Positions 26,824 through 36,867 of a stretch of DNA of 64,000 nt are shown in pieces. Both the position numbers and the translations under genes were made by a program. Below the pieces are notes generated by a model. That model ran no database searches. It saw only the letters and a program-made list of their open reading frames with translations, and had not been told where the DNA came from. The DNA is from Rhizobium altiplani (GTDB lineage Bacteria > Pseudomonadota > Alphaproteobacteria > Rhizobiales > Rhizobiaceae). Position 1 is the first letter of the stretch. Every line of letters begins with the position of its first letter. The stretch spans positions 62,001 through 126,000 of the forward strand of contig NZ_LNCD01000033.1 of NCBI RefSeq assembly GCF_001542405.1, read 5' to 3'.

Positions 26824-27597
26824 GTGAACGATGCCAGCCGGCATAAACTCATCACCGACCTTCTTCGCGAAACACCGTTCGCCTCGGTTCGCGACCTGCA
26901 AGTCCGCCTCGGCGTTTCCCCGGCGACCATCAGACGCGATATCGACAAGTTGCACGAAACAGGGCGAGCCAAGAAGGTCTACGGAGGGATCTCGGCTTTC
27001 GAGGTCGGCGGCCGGCTTGCGGCCCGACCATACGACGAGAATCGCGATATTGCGGTCGAGGCCAAGCGCGCGATAGCGCAAAAGGCCGCCTCGCTGGTGC
27101 GGGACGGTGACTCTATTATCGTTCATGCCGGTTCTACCTGCTTTCAGCTGGGCGTGCTTCTGGCTCGCCGCAACTTGCGCATCTATACCAATTCGATGCC
27201 TCTTGCTGCCTATCTCGGCGAGCACGGCAGCTGCCATCTCAGCCTTTCAGGCGGCGAACTCTATCGCGAGCCGGGGATCATTCACGATCCGGCTTCGGGT
27301 GCGCCCGATTACTTCGCTTCGCGATTCTTCGTTGGCACGCAAGGCATCGATTCACAGGGGCTTTTGGAGTCACACCCGCTGCTCGTCAAGGCGATCGGCG
27401 AGCTCAGCACCTGCGCTGATGAAGTGGTGCTGTTGGCAGACAGCCGAAAGTTTTCCATTCAGCCACGTAATCTGGCTTTGACGCTGTCGCGCGTCGGAAC
27501 GATCGTGACCGACGACGGTTTGTCCGACGCAAACGCCAAGATGCTTGAGAATGCCGGTGTGACGATCCTCATCGCAGATGTCGGAGGCGTCATTTGA
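26824..27597 (+). CDS. DeoR/GlpR-family transcriptional regulator
   Basis: The 257-residue product has the DeoR N-terminal winged helix (SVRDLQVRLGVSPATIRRD, about residues 21-39, then KLHETGRAKKVYGG) and the C-terminal sugar-phosphate sensor domain with DGDSIIVHAGSTCFQL and VVLLADSRKF. GTG 26824 has GGAGG at 7-nt spacing. It probably represses the divergent operons until a phosphorylated sugar accumulates. The TTG start of the next kinase overlaps its stop, so it is cotranscribed with the plus-strand arm. Confidence 0.92.
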   Translation: MNDASRHKLITDLLRETPFASVRDLQVRLGVSPATIRRDIDKLHETGRAKKVYGGISAFEVGGRLAARPYDENRDIAVEAKRAIAQKAASLVRDGDSIIVHAGSTCFQLGVLLARRNLRIYTNSMPLAAYLGEHGSCHLSLSGGELYREPGIIHDPASGAPDYFASRFFVGTQGIDSQGLLESHPLLVKAIGELSTCADEVVLLADSRKFSIQPRNLALTLSRVGTIVTDDGLSDANAKMLENAGVTILIADVGGVI

Positions 27598-29000
27598 CAG
27601 AGCATTGTCCAGTTGCGGTCTTTGACCTCGGAAAGACCAATTCGAAGCTGTTCGTCATCGACGCCAAGGGCGACGTCGTAGCGGAGCGACGCGCCAAGCC
27701 GGTGTGGCGCGACCACGGCGACATTCGTGTCCTCGATGACGAAGCTCTTTTTTCCTGGATGCAGGACGAGCTCAGCCAGGCCGTCGAAGCGCATGGCGTT
27801 CGCCATGTGACGTTTTCCGCGCATGGCTGCACGTTCGCGCTGATCGGAAAAGGCGAACTTTGCCATCCGATCCTTGATTACGAACAGGAGCCTCCGGTAT
27901 CGGTCGCAGCCAGGATCGATCCACTCATTCCACCGTTTTCTGAAACCTACTCACCCCGTCTGCCGCTGGGGTTGAACTACGGCCGCCACATTCTGTGGCT
28001 TCAGGAAAGGGATCCGAGCACGCTCGACGCTACCGATGCGATCCTTGCTTACCCTCAGTTCTGGTCATGGAAATTCTCTGGCCGCGCCGCCTCCGAAGTG
28101 TCCTATCTCGCTTGCCATTCCCATCTTTGGGCACCGTTGGCCGATGACTTCAGCAGCCTCGTCGACCAAGAGGGTTGGCGCGCGAAAATGCCTGATCTTG
28201 TGCCAGCAGGTTCGTCACTTGGGACATACCCCGTCATGGCAGCAGGCGAAACGGTGGAGGTTATGGTCCACAATGGTGTCCATGACAGCAATTCCGCACT
28301 GTTCTACTACAGGTCCGTCGGCTTTGACGATTTCACGCTGATCTCGACCGGCACCTGGGTGATTATCTTCAATCAGGCGTGCCCTTTGAATGCCCTCGAT
28401 CGTGAGCGCGACATGCTCGCCAATGTCACGGTAGACCATGCACCTGCCGCAACGATCCGGTTCATGGGTGGTCGCGAATACGACGTGGCAAGCCAAGGCT
28501 GGACAAAGCCGATCAGTATCGAAGCGGTGGAAGCGGTCATCGCCAAGGGAAGCTTCGCCCTGCCGTCTTTCGCCGCTGGTGGGCCGTTTCCGGGTTCAGA
28601 AGGTCATTTCCTCGGACCAGCCGTTGAGGGCGAGGAGCGGGCGGCCGTGGCGTTGCTCTACGTGATCCTGATGACGGATTTGTCACTCGATCTTATCCGT
28701 TCGCAAAACGACATTGTGATCGACGGCGGCTTGGTCAAGGCCGACCTCTATGCACCATTGCTTGCGGCCTTGCGGGATCAGACCGTCTTTATCAGTGCAA
28801 ATCCCGAAGGCAGCGCCTTCGGGGCGGCTGCGCTCGTATTTCGCCAGTCCAATGTCCGGCCCTTCAAAAATGAGTGTGAGCGTATCCGTGCCGTCGAGAT
28901 CGCCGGCCTTGGCGACTACAGGCGGGAATGGAGGCGACGTGCGATAGAGCTGAGGCGTGACGTGTCGCAGCCGGCCATGCTGAGCGAGGGGATCCGATGA
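27594..29000 (+). CDS. FGGY-family carbohydrate kinase (rhamnulokinase/fuculokinase-like)
   Basis: The 468-residue product begins with an FGGY phosphate-binding loop variant ([16 protein letters not shown]) and ends with [21 protein letters not shown] and a SAFGAAALV segment. It resembles L-rhamnulokinase and L-fuculokinase-like proteins more than xylulokinases. TTG 27594 overlaps the DeoR stop and is preceded by GGAGG with 6-nt spacing. The stop overlaps the ATPase start. With the ketose 3-epimerase at 32644 and the class II aldolase at 25580 it would form an epimerise, phosphorylate, cleave sequence; the sugar itself is unknown. Confidence 0.82.
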   Translation: MTEHCPVAVFDLGKTNSKLFVIDAKGDVVAERRAKPVWRDHGDIRVLDDEALFSWMQDELSQAVEAHGVRHVTFSAHGCTFALIGKGELCHPILDYEQEPPVSVAARIDPLIPPFSETYSPRLPLGLNYGRHILWLQERDPSTLDATDAILAYPQFWSWKFSGRAASEVSYLACHSHLWAPLADDFSSLVDQEGWRAKMPDLVPAGSSLGTYPVMAAGETVEVMVHNGVHDSNSALFYYRSVGFDDFTLISTGTWVIIFNQACPLNALDRERDMLANVTVDHAPAATIRFMGGREYDVASQGWTKPISIEAVEAVIAKGSFALPSFAAGGPFPGSEGHFLGPAVEGEERAAVALLYVILMTDLSLDLIRSQNDIVIDGGLVKADLYAPLLAALRDQTVFISANPEGSAFGAAALVFRQSNVRPFKNECERIRAVEIAGLGDYRREWRRRAIELRRDVSQPAMLSEGIR

Positions 29001-30559
29001 ACCCAGTTGTAGCATCGTCCACGGCCACTGCTCCCGTTCTCGAAATGCAGAACATCAGCAAGACCTTCGGCAATACGCGCGCACTGACGAACGTCTCCTT
29101 GACCGTGTATCCCGGTGAAATTCATGCGCTGATGGGTGAGAACGGCGCCGGCAAGTCGACGCTGATGAAGGTTCTCTCCGGTGCTTACCTCGCGGATCCC
29201 GGCGGCACGATTCTGGTCAGCGGCCGGCCGGCGGTCACCGGCGACCCGATCAAGGCCAGAGCCAACGGCATTGCGGTGATCTATCAAGAACTGTCGCTCG
29301 CTCCCAATCTGACTGTCGCCCAGAACATGTTTCTCGGGGAAGAGCCGTCACGTCTGGGGTTCGTCGACCGCGCGGATATCAGGAAGCGCGCCGAGCCCAT
29401 TCTAAAGCGCCTCGGCATCGGCTTTTCTCCCAATCAGCTTGTGTCGTCCCTTTCCTTGGGCGAGCGTCAAATGGTCGAAATTGCCCGTGCTCTTACCACG
29501 GACGCGCGCATCATCGTCATGGACGAACCGACGACATCGCTGACGAGTCGGGAAACCGAAAAGCTTTTCGAGGTGATCGCCAGCCTCAAGGCGCATGGAA
29601 TTGCGATCATCTACATCAGCCATCGCATGGAAGAAATCTACGCGCTTGCAGACCGCGTCAGCGTGCTTCGCGACAGTGCCTATGTTGGAACGCTGAAGCG
29701 CAGCGAACTGTCGGCCGAGCGGCTCGTCGCCATGATGGTCGGCCGCGACCTGTCGTCGTTCTATAAAAAGGAGCACCGCGCTGCCGCGCACGATCGCCAG
29801 GTCGTGCTTGCCGTCAAGAATGTGGGAGACGGGCGGCGCGTGCACGATTGCTCTTTCAATGCCTGTGCCGGAGAGGTGCTGGCCATCGCAGGCCTTGTCG
29901 GTTCAGGCCGCACGGAGCTTGCGCGGCTGGTCTTCGGTGCGGACCACAAGGCCACCGGTGTCGTGACCTTGAACGGTCAGGAGCTTTCGCTGCGCGGCCC
30001 CCACGATGCGCTCAATGCCGGGATTGCCTACCTCACCGAGGATCGCAAGGCACTTGGCCTGTTCCTCGACATGACGATCAACGAGAACATCAATGTCGGT
30101 GTGATCGCCAAGGATGCGCGACCAGGCGGGTTCCTCGATTTCGGCAAGGCGAAGAAGCGCGCCGATGACGCCGTTTCGTCCCTGTCGATCCGAACGAAGA
30201 GCACGTCCATCAATGCCGGGGCCCTGTCGGGCGGCAACCAGCAGAAGGTGTTGCTGGCGCGCCTTCTGGAGACCAAGCCGCGGGTGGTCATCCTTGATGA
30301 GCCGACGCGCGGCGTCGACGTCGGTGCGAAGTCGGAAATCTATCGGATCATCGACGAGCTTGCCGAAAGCGGAATCGCCATCATCGTGATCTCAAGCGAT
30401 CTGCCCGAGGTGATTGGTATCGCCGACCGCGTGTTGGTGATGCGCGAGGGACACATCGCCGGCGAGGTCGTCGCATCGCCGGACCGACCGATCGAGCAGG
30501 AGACCATCATGGCCCTTTCGACCGGTCCGGTCGGTCGAGACACAATGAGCGCGACATAA
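28997..30559 (+). CDS. Ribose-type sugar ABC transporter ATPase (duplicated NBD)
   Basis: This is a cytoplasmic 520-residue ATPase of the RbsA class. NBD1 has Walker [15 protein letters not shown], a degenerate signature [12 protein letters not shown] and Walker [15 protein letters not shown]2 has [13 protein letters not shown] in place of a canonical Walker A, the signature [14 protein letters not shown] and Walker [14 protein letters not shown]. The start overlaps the kinase stop. It is a paralogue of the ATPase at 12707 and works with the permease and SBP that follow. Confidence 0.95.
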   Translation: MNPVVASSTATAPVLEMQNISKTFGNTRALTNVSLTVYPGEIHALMGENGAGKSTLMKVLSGAYLADPGGTILVSGRPAVTGDPIKARANGIAVIYQELSLAPNLTVAQNMFLGEEPSRLGFVDRADIRKRAEPILKRLGIGFSPNQLVSSLSLGERQMVEIARALTTDARIIVMDEPTTSLTSRETEKLFEVIASLKAHGIAIIYISHRMEEIYALADRVSVLRDSAYVGTLKRSELSAERLVAMMVGRDLSSFYKKEHRAAAHDRQVVLAVKNVGDGRRVHDCSFNACAGEVLAIAGLVGSGRTELARLVFGADHKATGVVTLNGQELSLRGPHDALNAGIAYLTEDRKALGLFLDMTINENINVGVIAKDARPGGFLDFGKAKKRADDAVSSLSIRTKSTSINAGALSGGNQQKVLLARLLETKPRVVILDEPTRGVDVGAKSEIYRIIDELAESGIAIIVISSDLPEVIGIADRVLVMREGHIAGEVVASPDRPIEQETIMALSTGPVGRDTMSAT

Positions 30560-30572
30560 GAGAGAACCTGAA

Positions 30573-31556
30573 ATGAGCGCAATGCAGAGCGGACAGACAG
30601 CAACAGACAGGATGAGGCTGAGGTCGACCTTGACCGCCCTTGGTATGTTACCCGTCCTCATTCTTTTGGCCGTCGGCTTTCATCTTCTCAGCGGTCGCTT
30701 CCTGAGCGTCAACAATCTGTCGATCGTCATGCAGCAGGCGTCAATCAACACCGTGCTTGCGGCCGGCATGACATTCGTGATTCTGACGGGCGGCATCGAT
30801 CTTTCCGTCGGATCGATCCTTGCCGCCTCAGCCATGGTCGGTGTCATCGTTTCGCTGTGGCCGGATGTCGGCATGCTTGGGATTCCCGCAGCAATCGCGG
30901 TCGGACTGGGATGCGGCCTCATCAATGGAGTTATCATCGCGTTTTTGAAACTCCCGCCCTTCATCGTCACGCTGGGTTCGCTAACGGCAATGCGCGGTAT
31001 TGCCCGTCTTCTCGGCAACGACACGACCGTCTTCAATCCCGATCTGCCCTTCGATTTCATCGGCAATGGCAATCTGTTCGGTGTGCCATGGCTGGCGATC
31101 ATCGCATTGGTGACGATCCTGGTGTCCTGGGTGATCCTCAAGCGGTCGGTGCTCGGAACCTGGATCTACGCTGTTGGCGGCAATGTCGAGGCTGCACGCC
31201 TCACGGGCATCAAAGTGCCGCTGGTGCTTTTGTTCGTCTATTCGATGTCGGGCCTGCTATCGGGCCTCGGCGGTGTCATGTCGGCGGCCCGCCTGTACGC
31301 GGCAAACGGATTGCAGCTTGGCCAGGCTTACGAGCTCGACGCGATTGCAGCCGTCATTCTCGGCGGTACCAGTTTCGTCGGCGGCGTCGGGTCGATCTGG
31401 GGCACGCTGATAGGGGCTTTGATCATCGCTGTCCTGTCGAACGGTCTCATCCTCGTCGGGGTTTCCGACATCTGGCAGTACATCATCAAGGGACTTGTCA
31501 TCATCGTTGCCGTCGGGCTCGACCGCTACAGGCTGAGAGGGCTTAGCCGCACCTGA
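30573..31556 (+). CDS. Ribose-type sugar ABC transporter permease
   Basis: This is an inner-membrane permease of the RbsC family, 327 residues, with about eight to ten hydrophobic segments. The family motifs are AAGMTFVILTGGIDLSVGSIL and AAVILGGTSFVGGVGSIWGTLIGA. It starts 13 nt after the ATPase gene with a GAGAACC sequence upstream. It pairs with the ATPase at 28997 and the binding protein at 31622, completing a second ribose-type importer in the window. Confidence 0.95.
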   Translation: MSAMQSGQTATDRMRLRSTLTALGMLPVLILLAVGFHLLSGRFLSVNNLSIVMQQASINTVLAAGMTFVILTGGIDLSVGSILAASAMVGVIVSLWPDVGMLGIPAAIAVGLGCGLINGVIIAFLKLPPFIVTLGSLTAMRGIARLLGNDTTVFNPDLPFDFIGNGNLFGVPWLAIIALVTILVSWVILKRSVLGTWIYAVGGNVEAARLTGIKVPLVLLFVYSMSGLLSGLGGVMSAARLYAANGLQLGQAYELDAIAAVILGGTSFVGGVGSIWGTLIGALIIAVLSNGLILVGVSDIWQYIIKGLVIIVAVGLDRYRLRGLSRT

Positions 31557-31621
31557 GCTGCGGCTGAAGGAACCGGGTTACCGGATAACAAAGGCGCAGG
31601 AGGCGCCATAAGGAGGAAAGC

Positions 31622-32560
31622 ATGCGCATGATCTCTAAACTGCTCACCGCCACCGCGCTCGCCGCGGCAATTGCAATGCCGGCCGCGGCAAAGGATCTTC
31701 AAAAGATCGGCATTTCGGTCGGCCTCCTGGGCAATCCATTCTTTGTCGCGACCATCAAGGGCATTGAAGACCGAGCCAAGGAAATCAATCCGAATGTTCA
31801 GGTGACCTCCGTTTCTGCCGATTACGACCTCAACAAGCAGGTTTCGCAGATCGACAGCTTCATTGCCGCCGGCGTTGACATCATCATGCTCAACGCTGTC
31901 GACGCCAAGGCAATTGCACCGGCCGTCAAGAAGGCTCAGGCCGCCGGCGTTATCGTCGCCGCCTTTGACGTATCCGCACCCGGTGCAGACGTCACCGTCA
32001 TGACGAACAACGTCAAGGCAGGCGAAGAAGCCTGCCAGTACATCGTCGACAAGCTCAGCGGCAAGGGCAATGTTGTCATCATTAACGGCCCGGCCTCGTC
32101 CTCGATCCTCGATCGCGTCCAGGGTTGCAAGAACGTCCTGTCGAAGAGCCCTGACATCAAGATCCTTTCTGACGACCAGAACGGCCAGGGATCGCGCGAT
32201 GGTGGTCTTGCTGTCATGCAGGGACTGCTGACGCGCTTCGACAAGATAGACGCCGTTTTTGCAATCAACGATCCGACCGGCATTGGCGCAGAGCTTGCCG
32301 CAAAGCAGTTGAACCGGAACGAGTTTTTCATCACCGCAGTCGATGGCGCTCCTGATATCGAAAAGTCGCTCGCCAGCGGCAACTCGATGATCAAGGCCTC
32401 CGCTTCGCAGGATCCCTACGTCATGGCCGGCGACTCGCTGAAGATGGCCGTCGACGTCCTGAATGGCAAGAAGCCGGCCGAAACGACGGTGCTTCTCGAC
32501 CCGAAGTTGATCACGGCTGAAAACCTCAAGGACTACAAGGGCTGGACGGCAGCCCGCTAA
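31622..32560 (+). CDS. Ribose-type sugar ABC transporter substrate-binding protein
   Basis: This is a 312-residue periplasmic binding protein with a signal peptide cleaved at MPAAAKD. The family segments ISVGLLGNPFFVATIKG, the DYDLNKQVSQIDSFIAAGVD block and FITAVDGAPDIEKSLASG are present, closer to E. coli RbsB than is the protein at 11509. AAGGAGGAAAGC immediately precedes ATG 31622, a very strong ribosome-binding site, consistent with high SBP expression. The gene comes last among the transporter genes and is followed by a hairpin and the epimerase gene. Confidence 0.94.
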   Translation: MRMISKLLTATALAAAIAMPAAAKDLQKIGISVGLLGNPFFVATIKGIEDRAKEINPNVQVTSVSADYDLNKQVSQIDSFIAAGVDIIMLNAVDAKAIAPAVKKAQAAGVIVAAFDVSAPGADVTVMTNNVKAGEEACQYIVDKLSGKGNVVIINGPASSSILDRVQGCKNVLSKSPDIKILSDDQNGQGSRDGGLAVMQGLLTRFDKIDAVFAINDPTGIGAELAAKQLNRNEFFITAVDGAPDIEKSLASGNSMIKASASQDPYVMAGDSLKMAVDVLNGKKPAETTVLLDPKLITAENLKDYKGWTAAR

Positions 32561-32577
32561 GGTCTCCTCCCGAGTGG

Positions 32578-32603
32578 CCCGCCGTTGCCGCGTGCACGGC
32601 GGG
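32578..32603 (+). promoter_or_regulatory. Hairpin after the second ribose-type SBP gene
   Basis: CCCGCCGT (32578-32585) pairs perfectly with ACGGCGGG (32596-32603) around a 10-nt loop, 17 nt after the SBP stop and 40 nt before the epimerase start. No T-tract follows, so mRNA stabilisation or partial attenuation is likelier than termination. Confidence 0.5.
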
Positions 32604-32643
32604 TCGCCTTCCCTCAATGAAAATCTCAGGAAGCGGTTTGCCC

Positions 32644-33543
32644 ATGTCCAAGATCGGTGTCCACTCATTTGTCTGGAGTGCCGGCTCGTCGAAGGATGAG
32701 CTCGATAAAGCTCTATCGAGATCCCACGAACTTCAGTTCAAGCTTATCGAGTTTTCGTACCTCGATCCGAAACAGGTGGACGTGAAGTGGCTGGCGTCAC
32801 GCATCGAGGAACTTGGCCTTGATGTCGCAATCAGCATGGGGCTGCCCTTAGAGGGTGACATCTCCAGTGAAGATCCGGCAGTTGTTGCCAAGGGCGAGGA
32901 TATTCTCGACCGCGCTGTGGCACTCGTGCGCGATCTGGGCGGTACCAAGCTTGCCGGCATACTGAGCTCGGCCCACGGCAAGCAAGAACACGCGCTGACG
33001 AAGAAGGGATGGGATACGAGCGTCGCCACCCTGTCGAGAGTGGCGGATCGAGCCAAGGCTGCCGGCGTTACGCTAAACCTCGAAATCGTCAATCGCTTCG
33101 AGAGCAATATGCTCAATACGGCGGCGCAGGGGATGGCCTATATTTCAGATACAGGCGCTGCGAACGTCTTTCTGCATCTCGATACCTTCCACATGAACAT
33201 CGAAGAGGCCGACGTCGGCCTTGCAATCCGTCACGCCGCGGACAAGATCGGCTATGTCCATATCGGGGAAAGCCACCGCGGTTACCTCGGCACCGGAAAT
33301 ATCGATTTCGCCACCATCTTCGACGCTCTCGTGGCGATCGGTTGGGATGACTATGTAACCTTTGAATCCTTCTCCACTACCATCGTCGACAAGGACCTTT
33401 CATTGAAGACGGCCATCTGGCGCAATCTCTGGGACGACAACGTTGCGCTTGCCAGGCATGCCCGTCAGTTTATCGAACTTGGGCTGGAAACCGCCAAGCG
33501 CAGGGCCGAACTGGTCAAGCAGACGCACTTGACGTGGTCATAG
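32644..33543 (+). CDS. D-tagatose/D-psicose 3-epimerase family ketose epimerase
   Basis: The product (299 residues from ATG 32644) has the TIM-barrel ketose 3-epimerase signature. The four metal/catalytic residues are in place: Glu147 in LNLEIVNRFE, Asp180 in FLHLDTFHMNIEE, His206 in YVHIGESHRG and Glu241 in VTFESFS; Arg212 is the usual substrate contact. The reaction would be C3 epimerisation of a ketohexose or ketopentose. The in-frame ATG at 32617 is possible, but AGGAAG before 32644 and family length favour the later start. It is the last gene of the plus-strand arm. Confidence 0.9.
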   Translation: MSKIGVHSFVWSAGSSKDELDKALSRSHELQFKLIEFSYLDPKQVDVKWLASRIEELGLDVAISMGLPLEGDISSEDPAVVAKGEDILDRAVALVRDLGGTKLAGILSSAHGKQEHALTKKGWDTSVATLSRVADRAKAAGVTLNLEIVNRFESNMLNTAAQGMAYISDTGAANVFLHLDTFHMNIEEADVGLAIRHAADKIGYVHIGESHRGYLGTGNIDFATIFDALVAIGWDDYVTFESFSTTIVDKDLSLKTAIWRNLWDDNVALARHARQFIELGLETAKRRAELVKQTHLTWS

Positions 33544-33792
33544 GAATGGGCCGCTTAACCGCATGCTCATGCGGCAGGCGCATGGAGTGACGGCTTTTCA
33601 ATCGCACGAAGCGTACCCGGAACGGCTGGCTTCGCGCATAGCCGTTCTTCAGGAGGTGCGGCGCGCCAGACATAACGGTTGTCCTTTCGTCGTCTGGGCG
33701 GCTCGGTCAGGCGAAATTTGGTTCCATGCTTTTTGTGTAGACGCCGGCGATATCCGGACAAAGTTCGCCGCCCGCCTGGGGTGATCCATTGG

Positions 33793-34539
33793 CTAGGTCG
33801 TTCCCAAGCGATTTGTTTTGCGCCACTCTTCGTACTCTGCGCGGGCATCGTCATGCAGCGGATAGTAGCGCTGCAACGACCCGCCCTCCATGAGTTTCAT
33901 TCGCGAAAACTCCTCCCAGTCGTGATGCTTTTGCGATTCTTCGATGACGCTCGCAGCCATTGCGACTGGAAGCACTACCACCCCGTCATCGTCGGCGACG
34001 ATGATGTCTCCGGGGATTACCGTGACACCGCCGCAGGCAATCGGAACGTTGACGGCGTTGGGATAGATGCCGGTCTGCACATGATAGTTGGGCGTCCAGC
34101 CACGCAGCCATAGAGGCAGATCCAGCTTCTCGACATTGGGCCGGTCGCGCATGCACCCGTCGATCACGATGCCAGCGCCGCCTCTGCCTTTGAAATACGT
34201 CGACATCATATCGCCGAAGACGCCCGAGCTCATGTCGCCGCGCGCGTCGACGACGACCACATCGCCCTCCTGCACGTGATAAAGCACATGGCGGTGCAGC
34301 TGCGTCTCCGGATCTGCATATTCTCCCTCGGTGAAGAGGTCGGGCCGCTGCGGCATGAATTGAAGCGTCAGGGCCGGCCCGACGATCGACTTGCCGTGAT
34401 TTTGCGGCACGGGACCGACCATGTGCGGATTGCGGAAGCCCATGTGGCCGAGCGTGCCGGAGATCGTCGCGGCGCCGATTTCCTTCAATGCGTCGATCAT
34501 CTCTCTGGGCGGTCGCGTAATCTCGGGCATATGTGTCAT
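33793..34539 (-). CDS. RraA-like family protein (HMG/KDG-type aldolase fold)
   Basis: The 248-residue protein carries the RraA/4-hydroxy-4-methyl-2-oxoglutarate aldolase core: DARGDMSSGVFGDMM, then GGAGIVIDGCMRDRPNV with the catalytic-type Arg-Asp at residues 131-132, and PGDIIVADDDGVVVLP. Proteins of this group near enolase-superfamily sugar-acid dehydratases are usually divalent-metal aldolases or decarboxylases of 2-keto acids, not RNase E inhibitors; that is inference from context. ATG 34539 has GGGAG six bases upstream. It lies at the distal end of the minus-strand operon after the dehydratase gene. The 249-nt gap upstream (33544-33792) shows no gene. Confidence 0.82.
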   Translation of the reverse strand: MTHMPEITRPPREMIDALKEIGAATISGTLGHMGFRNPHMVGPVPQNHGKSIVGPALTLQFMPQRPDLFTEGEYADPETQLHRHVLYHVQEGDVVVVDARGDMSSGVFGDMMSTYFKGRGGAGIVIDGCMRDRPNVEKLDLPLWLRGWTPNYHVQTGIYPNAVNVPIACGGVTVIPGDIIVADDDGVVVLPVAMAASVIEESQKHHDWEEFSRMKLMEGGSLQRYYPLHDDARAEYEEWRKTNRLGTT

Positions 34540-34561
34540 TCCAGGCTCCCGTTGGATGAAA

Positions 34562-35725
34562 CTACCAGTTTGTGACAGAACCGTCGCGGCGCTTCAGGTG
34601 AGGCGCTTCCCAGAAACGAAAGCTCTCTGCCTTGACCGCCTCTTCGTTGACCTCGACCCCGAGCCCTGGCAGATCGCTGACCGGATAGTCGGGGCCGTCG
34701 AGCCGTGGTTGCACGGGGAAGAAGTCGGAATTGTCGAAGCCCAGCTTTGCTTCGGGCGCCCTGGTCTCGAGCCAGGCGAAATTCGGCACCGCGGCGGCGA
34801 GATGGATGGTCGCGGCCGTGCAGACCGGGCCGAGAGGATTGTGCGGCATCAGGTCCACATAGTGCGCCTCGCTCCAGCCGGCGACCTTCATCGCCTCGGT
34901 GAGCCCGCCAACATTGCAGACATCGAGCCGGTTGAACTGATGGATGCCACGCTCGATGTAGGGCAGGAATTGCCACTTGCTGGCAAATTCCTCGCCGATG
35001 GCGAACGGGATGTCGGTCATCCTGCGCAGGGACTCGTAGGCTTCTGGTGTCTCGTCTCGTATCGGCTCCTCGAGAAAATCAAGCACGCCCCGGCCGAGCT
35101 TGTTACAGAAGCTCGCAGCCTCTGCCACCGACAGCCGATGATGATAATCGATGCCGAGGACGACCTCGTCGCCCAGCGCCTCGCGCGCCCTGTTCAGCAT
35201 AGTTGCGGTCGCGGCGATCGACTCCCGCGGCTCAAAGATGTCCTTGCTGTTTTGCCCGACGGGGAAGAAGCGGATCGCCTGCCACCCTTGTGCGCTAAGT
35301 TCGCGGGCCCGTTCGATGGCAACATCGCCCTCGGCCTCGTCGCCGGTCGAGGCGAAGGTGGGAATCCGGTCGCGCTGCTTGCCGCCCAGCAGTTGGTAGG
35401 CCGGCACCCCCAGCGCCTTGCCCTTGATGTCGTGAAGGGCAATGTCGACGGCGGAGATCGCTGCCTGCAGAACGCGCCCGCCTTCGAAGTATTGGCTGCG
35501 ATAGACTTCTTGCCATATCCGACCAATCTGCATCGGGTCGCGGCCGATGAGAAACTCGCGATAGTGCTCGATCGCGCCGGCCACGGCCTTCTCGCGACCG
35601 CTCAAGCCGCTCTCGCCCCAGCCGAAGATGCCGTTGTCGGTCTCGACCTTGACCAGCATCTGGTTGCGCGTTCCGACCCATACCGGATAGGGCTTGATCG
35701 CCGTGATTTTAAGCTTCGTGGTCAT
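34562..35725 (-). CDS. Enolase-superfamily sugar-acid dehydratase (DgoD-like)
   Basis: The 387-residue product belongs to the mandelate racemase subgroup. It has the capping-domain end YQLLGGK, then the active-site set: Asp193 and His195 (GIDYHHRL), the metal glutamates in DFLEEP (219/220) and IGEE (245), Asp268, the general acid/base His295 in MPHNPLGP, and a terminal Glu near 320. The Asp-x-His and PHNPLGP motifs are those of D-galactonate/gluconate dehydratases, so dehydration of an aldonic acid to a 2-keto-3-deoxy acid is likely; the exact acid is open. It is transcribed with the Ugp-type transporter. Confidence 0.88.
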   Translation of the reverse strand: MTTKLKITAIKPYPVWVGTRNQMLVKVETDNGIFGWGESGLSGREKAVAGAIEHYREFLIGRDPMQIGRIWQEVYRSQYFEGGRVLQAAISAVDIALHDIKGKALGVPAYQLLGGKQRDRIPTFASTGDEAEGDVAIERARELSAQGWQAIRFFPVGQNSKDIFEPRESIAATATMLNRAREALGDEVVLGIDYHHRLSVAEAASFCNKLGRGVLDFLEEPIRDETPEAYESLRRMTDIPFAIGEEFASKWQFLPYIERGIHQFNRLDVCNVGGLTEAMKVAGWSEAHYVDLMPHNPLGPVCTAATIHLAAAVPNFAWLETRAPEAKLGFDNSDFFPVQPRLDGPDYPVSDLPGLGVEVNEEAVKAESFRFWEAPHLKRRDGSVTNW

Positions 35726-35758
35726 CCACGCCCTCGGTTCACACGCATCCGCTTGGTC

Positions 35759-36856
35759 TCAGTCGGCCTTGAGGGCCATTTCCGTTTCGCCGTCGAACAG
35801 ATGCATCCGCTCCTGATCGAACTCGAGCCAGATCTGTTCGTCGGGCGCCACGGCAATGGTCGGCGGCACGCTGACATTGACGATGGCTCCGGACAGAAAC
35901 GCCTGTACGAAGGTGACGTCCCCGGTCGGCTCCACCGTGTAGGCCTTGGCGGGGACGCTTCCAGGCATCGCACTCTTGTGCAGCCTGATCGTCGAGTGAC
36001 GGGCGCCGAGCACAACTTTCCTGGTTGTTGCCCTTGCGACCTTCTGGGCGTTGATTGGCGAGAGCTCGAGGCACCAGCCCTCCGGGCTGGTCAGCACAGT
36101 GTTGCCGCTTGCCGTTGATGCCTCCAGCGGAACAAGGCTCATTGCCGGGCTGCCGACGAAGCTCGCGACAAACATGTTCACCGGATGGGCAAAGACCTCT
36201 GCCGGTGAATCGTATTGCTGCAGGAAGCCGCCATTCATCACCGCCATCCTGTCGGCCATCGTTACCGCTTCGAGTTGGTCGTGGGTCACGTAAATGACCG
36301 TCGCCTTCAGGTCCTGGTGGAAGCGCTTGATCTCCGAGCGCATCTGCACGCGCAGCTTTGCGTCGAGGTTGGAGAGTGGCTCATCCATCAGGAATACCGC
36401 CGGATCGCGAACGAGGGCGCGGCCCAGCGCCACGCGCTGCTGTTGCCCGCCCGAAAGTTCGCGTGGCTTGCGCTCGAGCAGCTGCGTCATGTCGAGCACG
36501 CGCGCTGCTTCCCTGACCTTCTTGTCGATCTCGTTCCTTGGCAACTTGCGCATCTGCAGCGGGAACGCCAGATTTTTGTAGACCGATTTCTGCGGATAAA
36601 GCGCATAGTTCTGGAACACCATTGCGATGTCCCGGTCCTTGGGGTCGAGATCGTTGACCACCCGGTCGCCGATGACGATGTCGCCAGAGGTGATGGGGAT
36701 GAGCCCCGCCACGAGATTGAGTGTGGTTGTCTTGCCGCAGCCTGAAGGGCCGACGAGCGCAACGAATTCGCCGTCGTTGACCGTCAGCGAAACATTGTTG
36801 ACAGCTTTGAAGCTGCCATAGGTCTTGACCAGATTCTTGAGGACCACGTGGGCCAC
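35759..36856 (-). CDS. MalK/UgpC-type carbohydrate ABC transporter ATPase
   Basis: This is a cytoplasmic ATPase of 365 residues: Walker A GPSGCGKTTTLNL, Q-loop VFQNYALYP, signature [15 protein letters not shown], Walker B VFLMDEPLSNLD and a C-terminal TOBE/MOI-like regulatory domain. The start is GTG 36856 with GGGGAG six bases upstream. The reading frame remains open far upstream to 37696, but that stretch is the antisense-like shadow of the permease gene and is rejected. It lies 11 nt after the permease gene in the operon. Confidence 0.93.
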   Translation of the reverse strand: MAHVVLKNLVKTYGSFKAVNNVSLTVNDGEFVALVGPSGCGKTTTLNLVAGLIPITSGDIVIGDRVVNDLDPKDRDIAMVFQNYALYPQKSVYKNLAFPLQMRKLPRNEIDKKVREAARVLDMTQLLERKPRELSGGQQQRVALGRALVRDPAVFLMDEPLSNLDAKLRVQMRSEIKRFHQDLKATVIYVTHDQLEAVTMADRMAVMNGGFLQQYDSPAEVFAHPVNMFVASFVGSPAMSLVPLEASTASGNTVLTSPEGWCLELSPINAQKVARATTRKVVLGARHSTIRLHKSAMPGSVPAKAYTVEPTGDVTFVQAFLSGAIVNVSVPPTIAVAPDEQIWLEFDQERMHLFDGETEMALKAD

Positions 36857-36867
36857 CGGCAACTCCC

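Noticed and set aside
33544..33792. Short frames and a CCGCAT/ATGCGG stem after the epimerase gene
   Set aside because: The stem is short without a T-tract and the frames lack ribosome-binding sites, so neither terminator nor gene is called.
34421..36118. 565-codon plus-strand frame opposite the dehydratase gene
   Set aside because: It is antisense to two well-supported genes and encodes no known motif.
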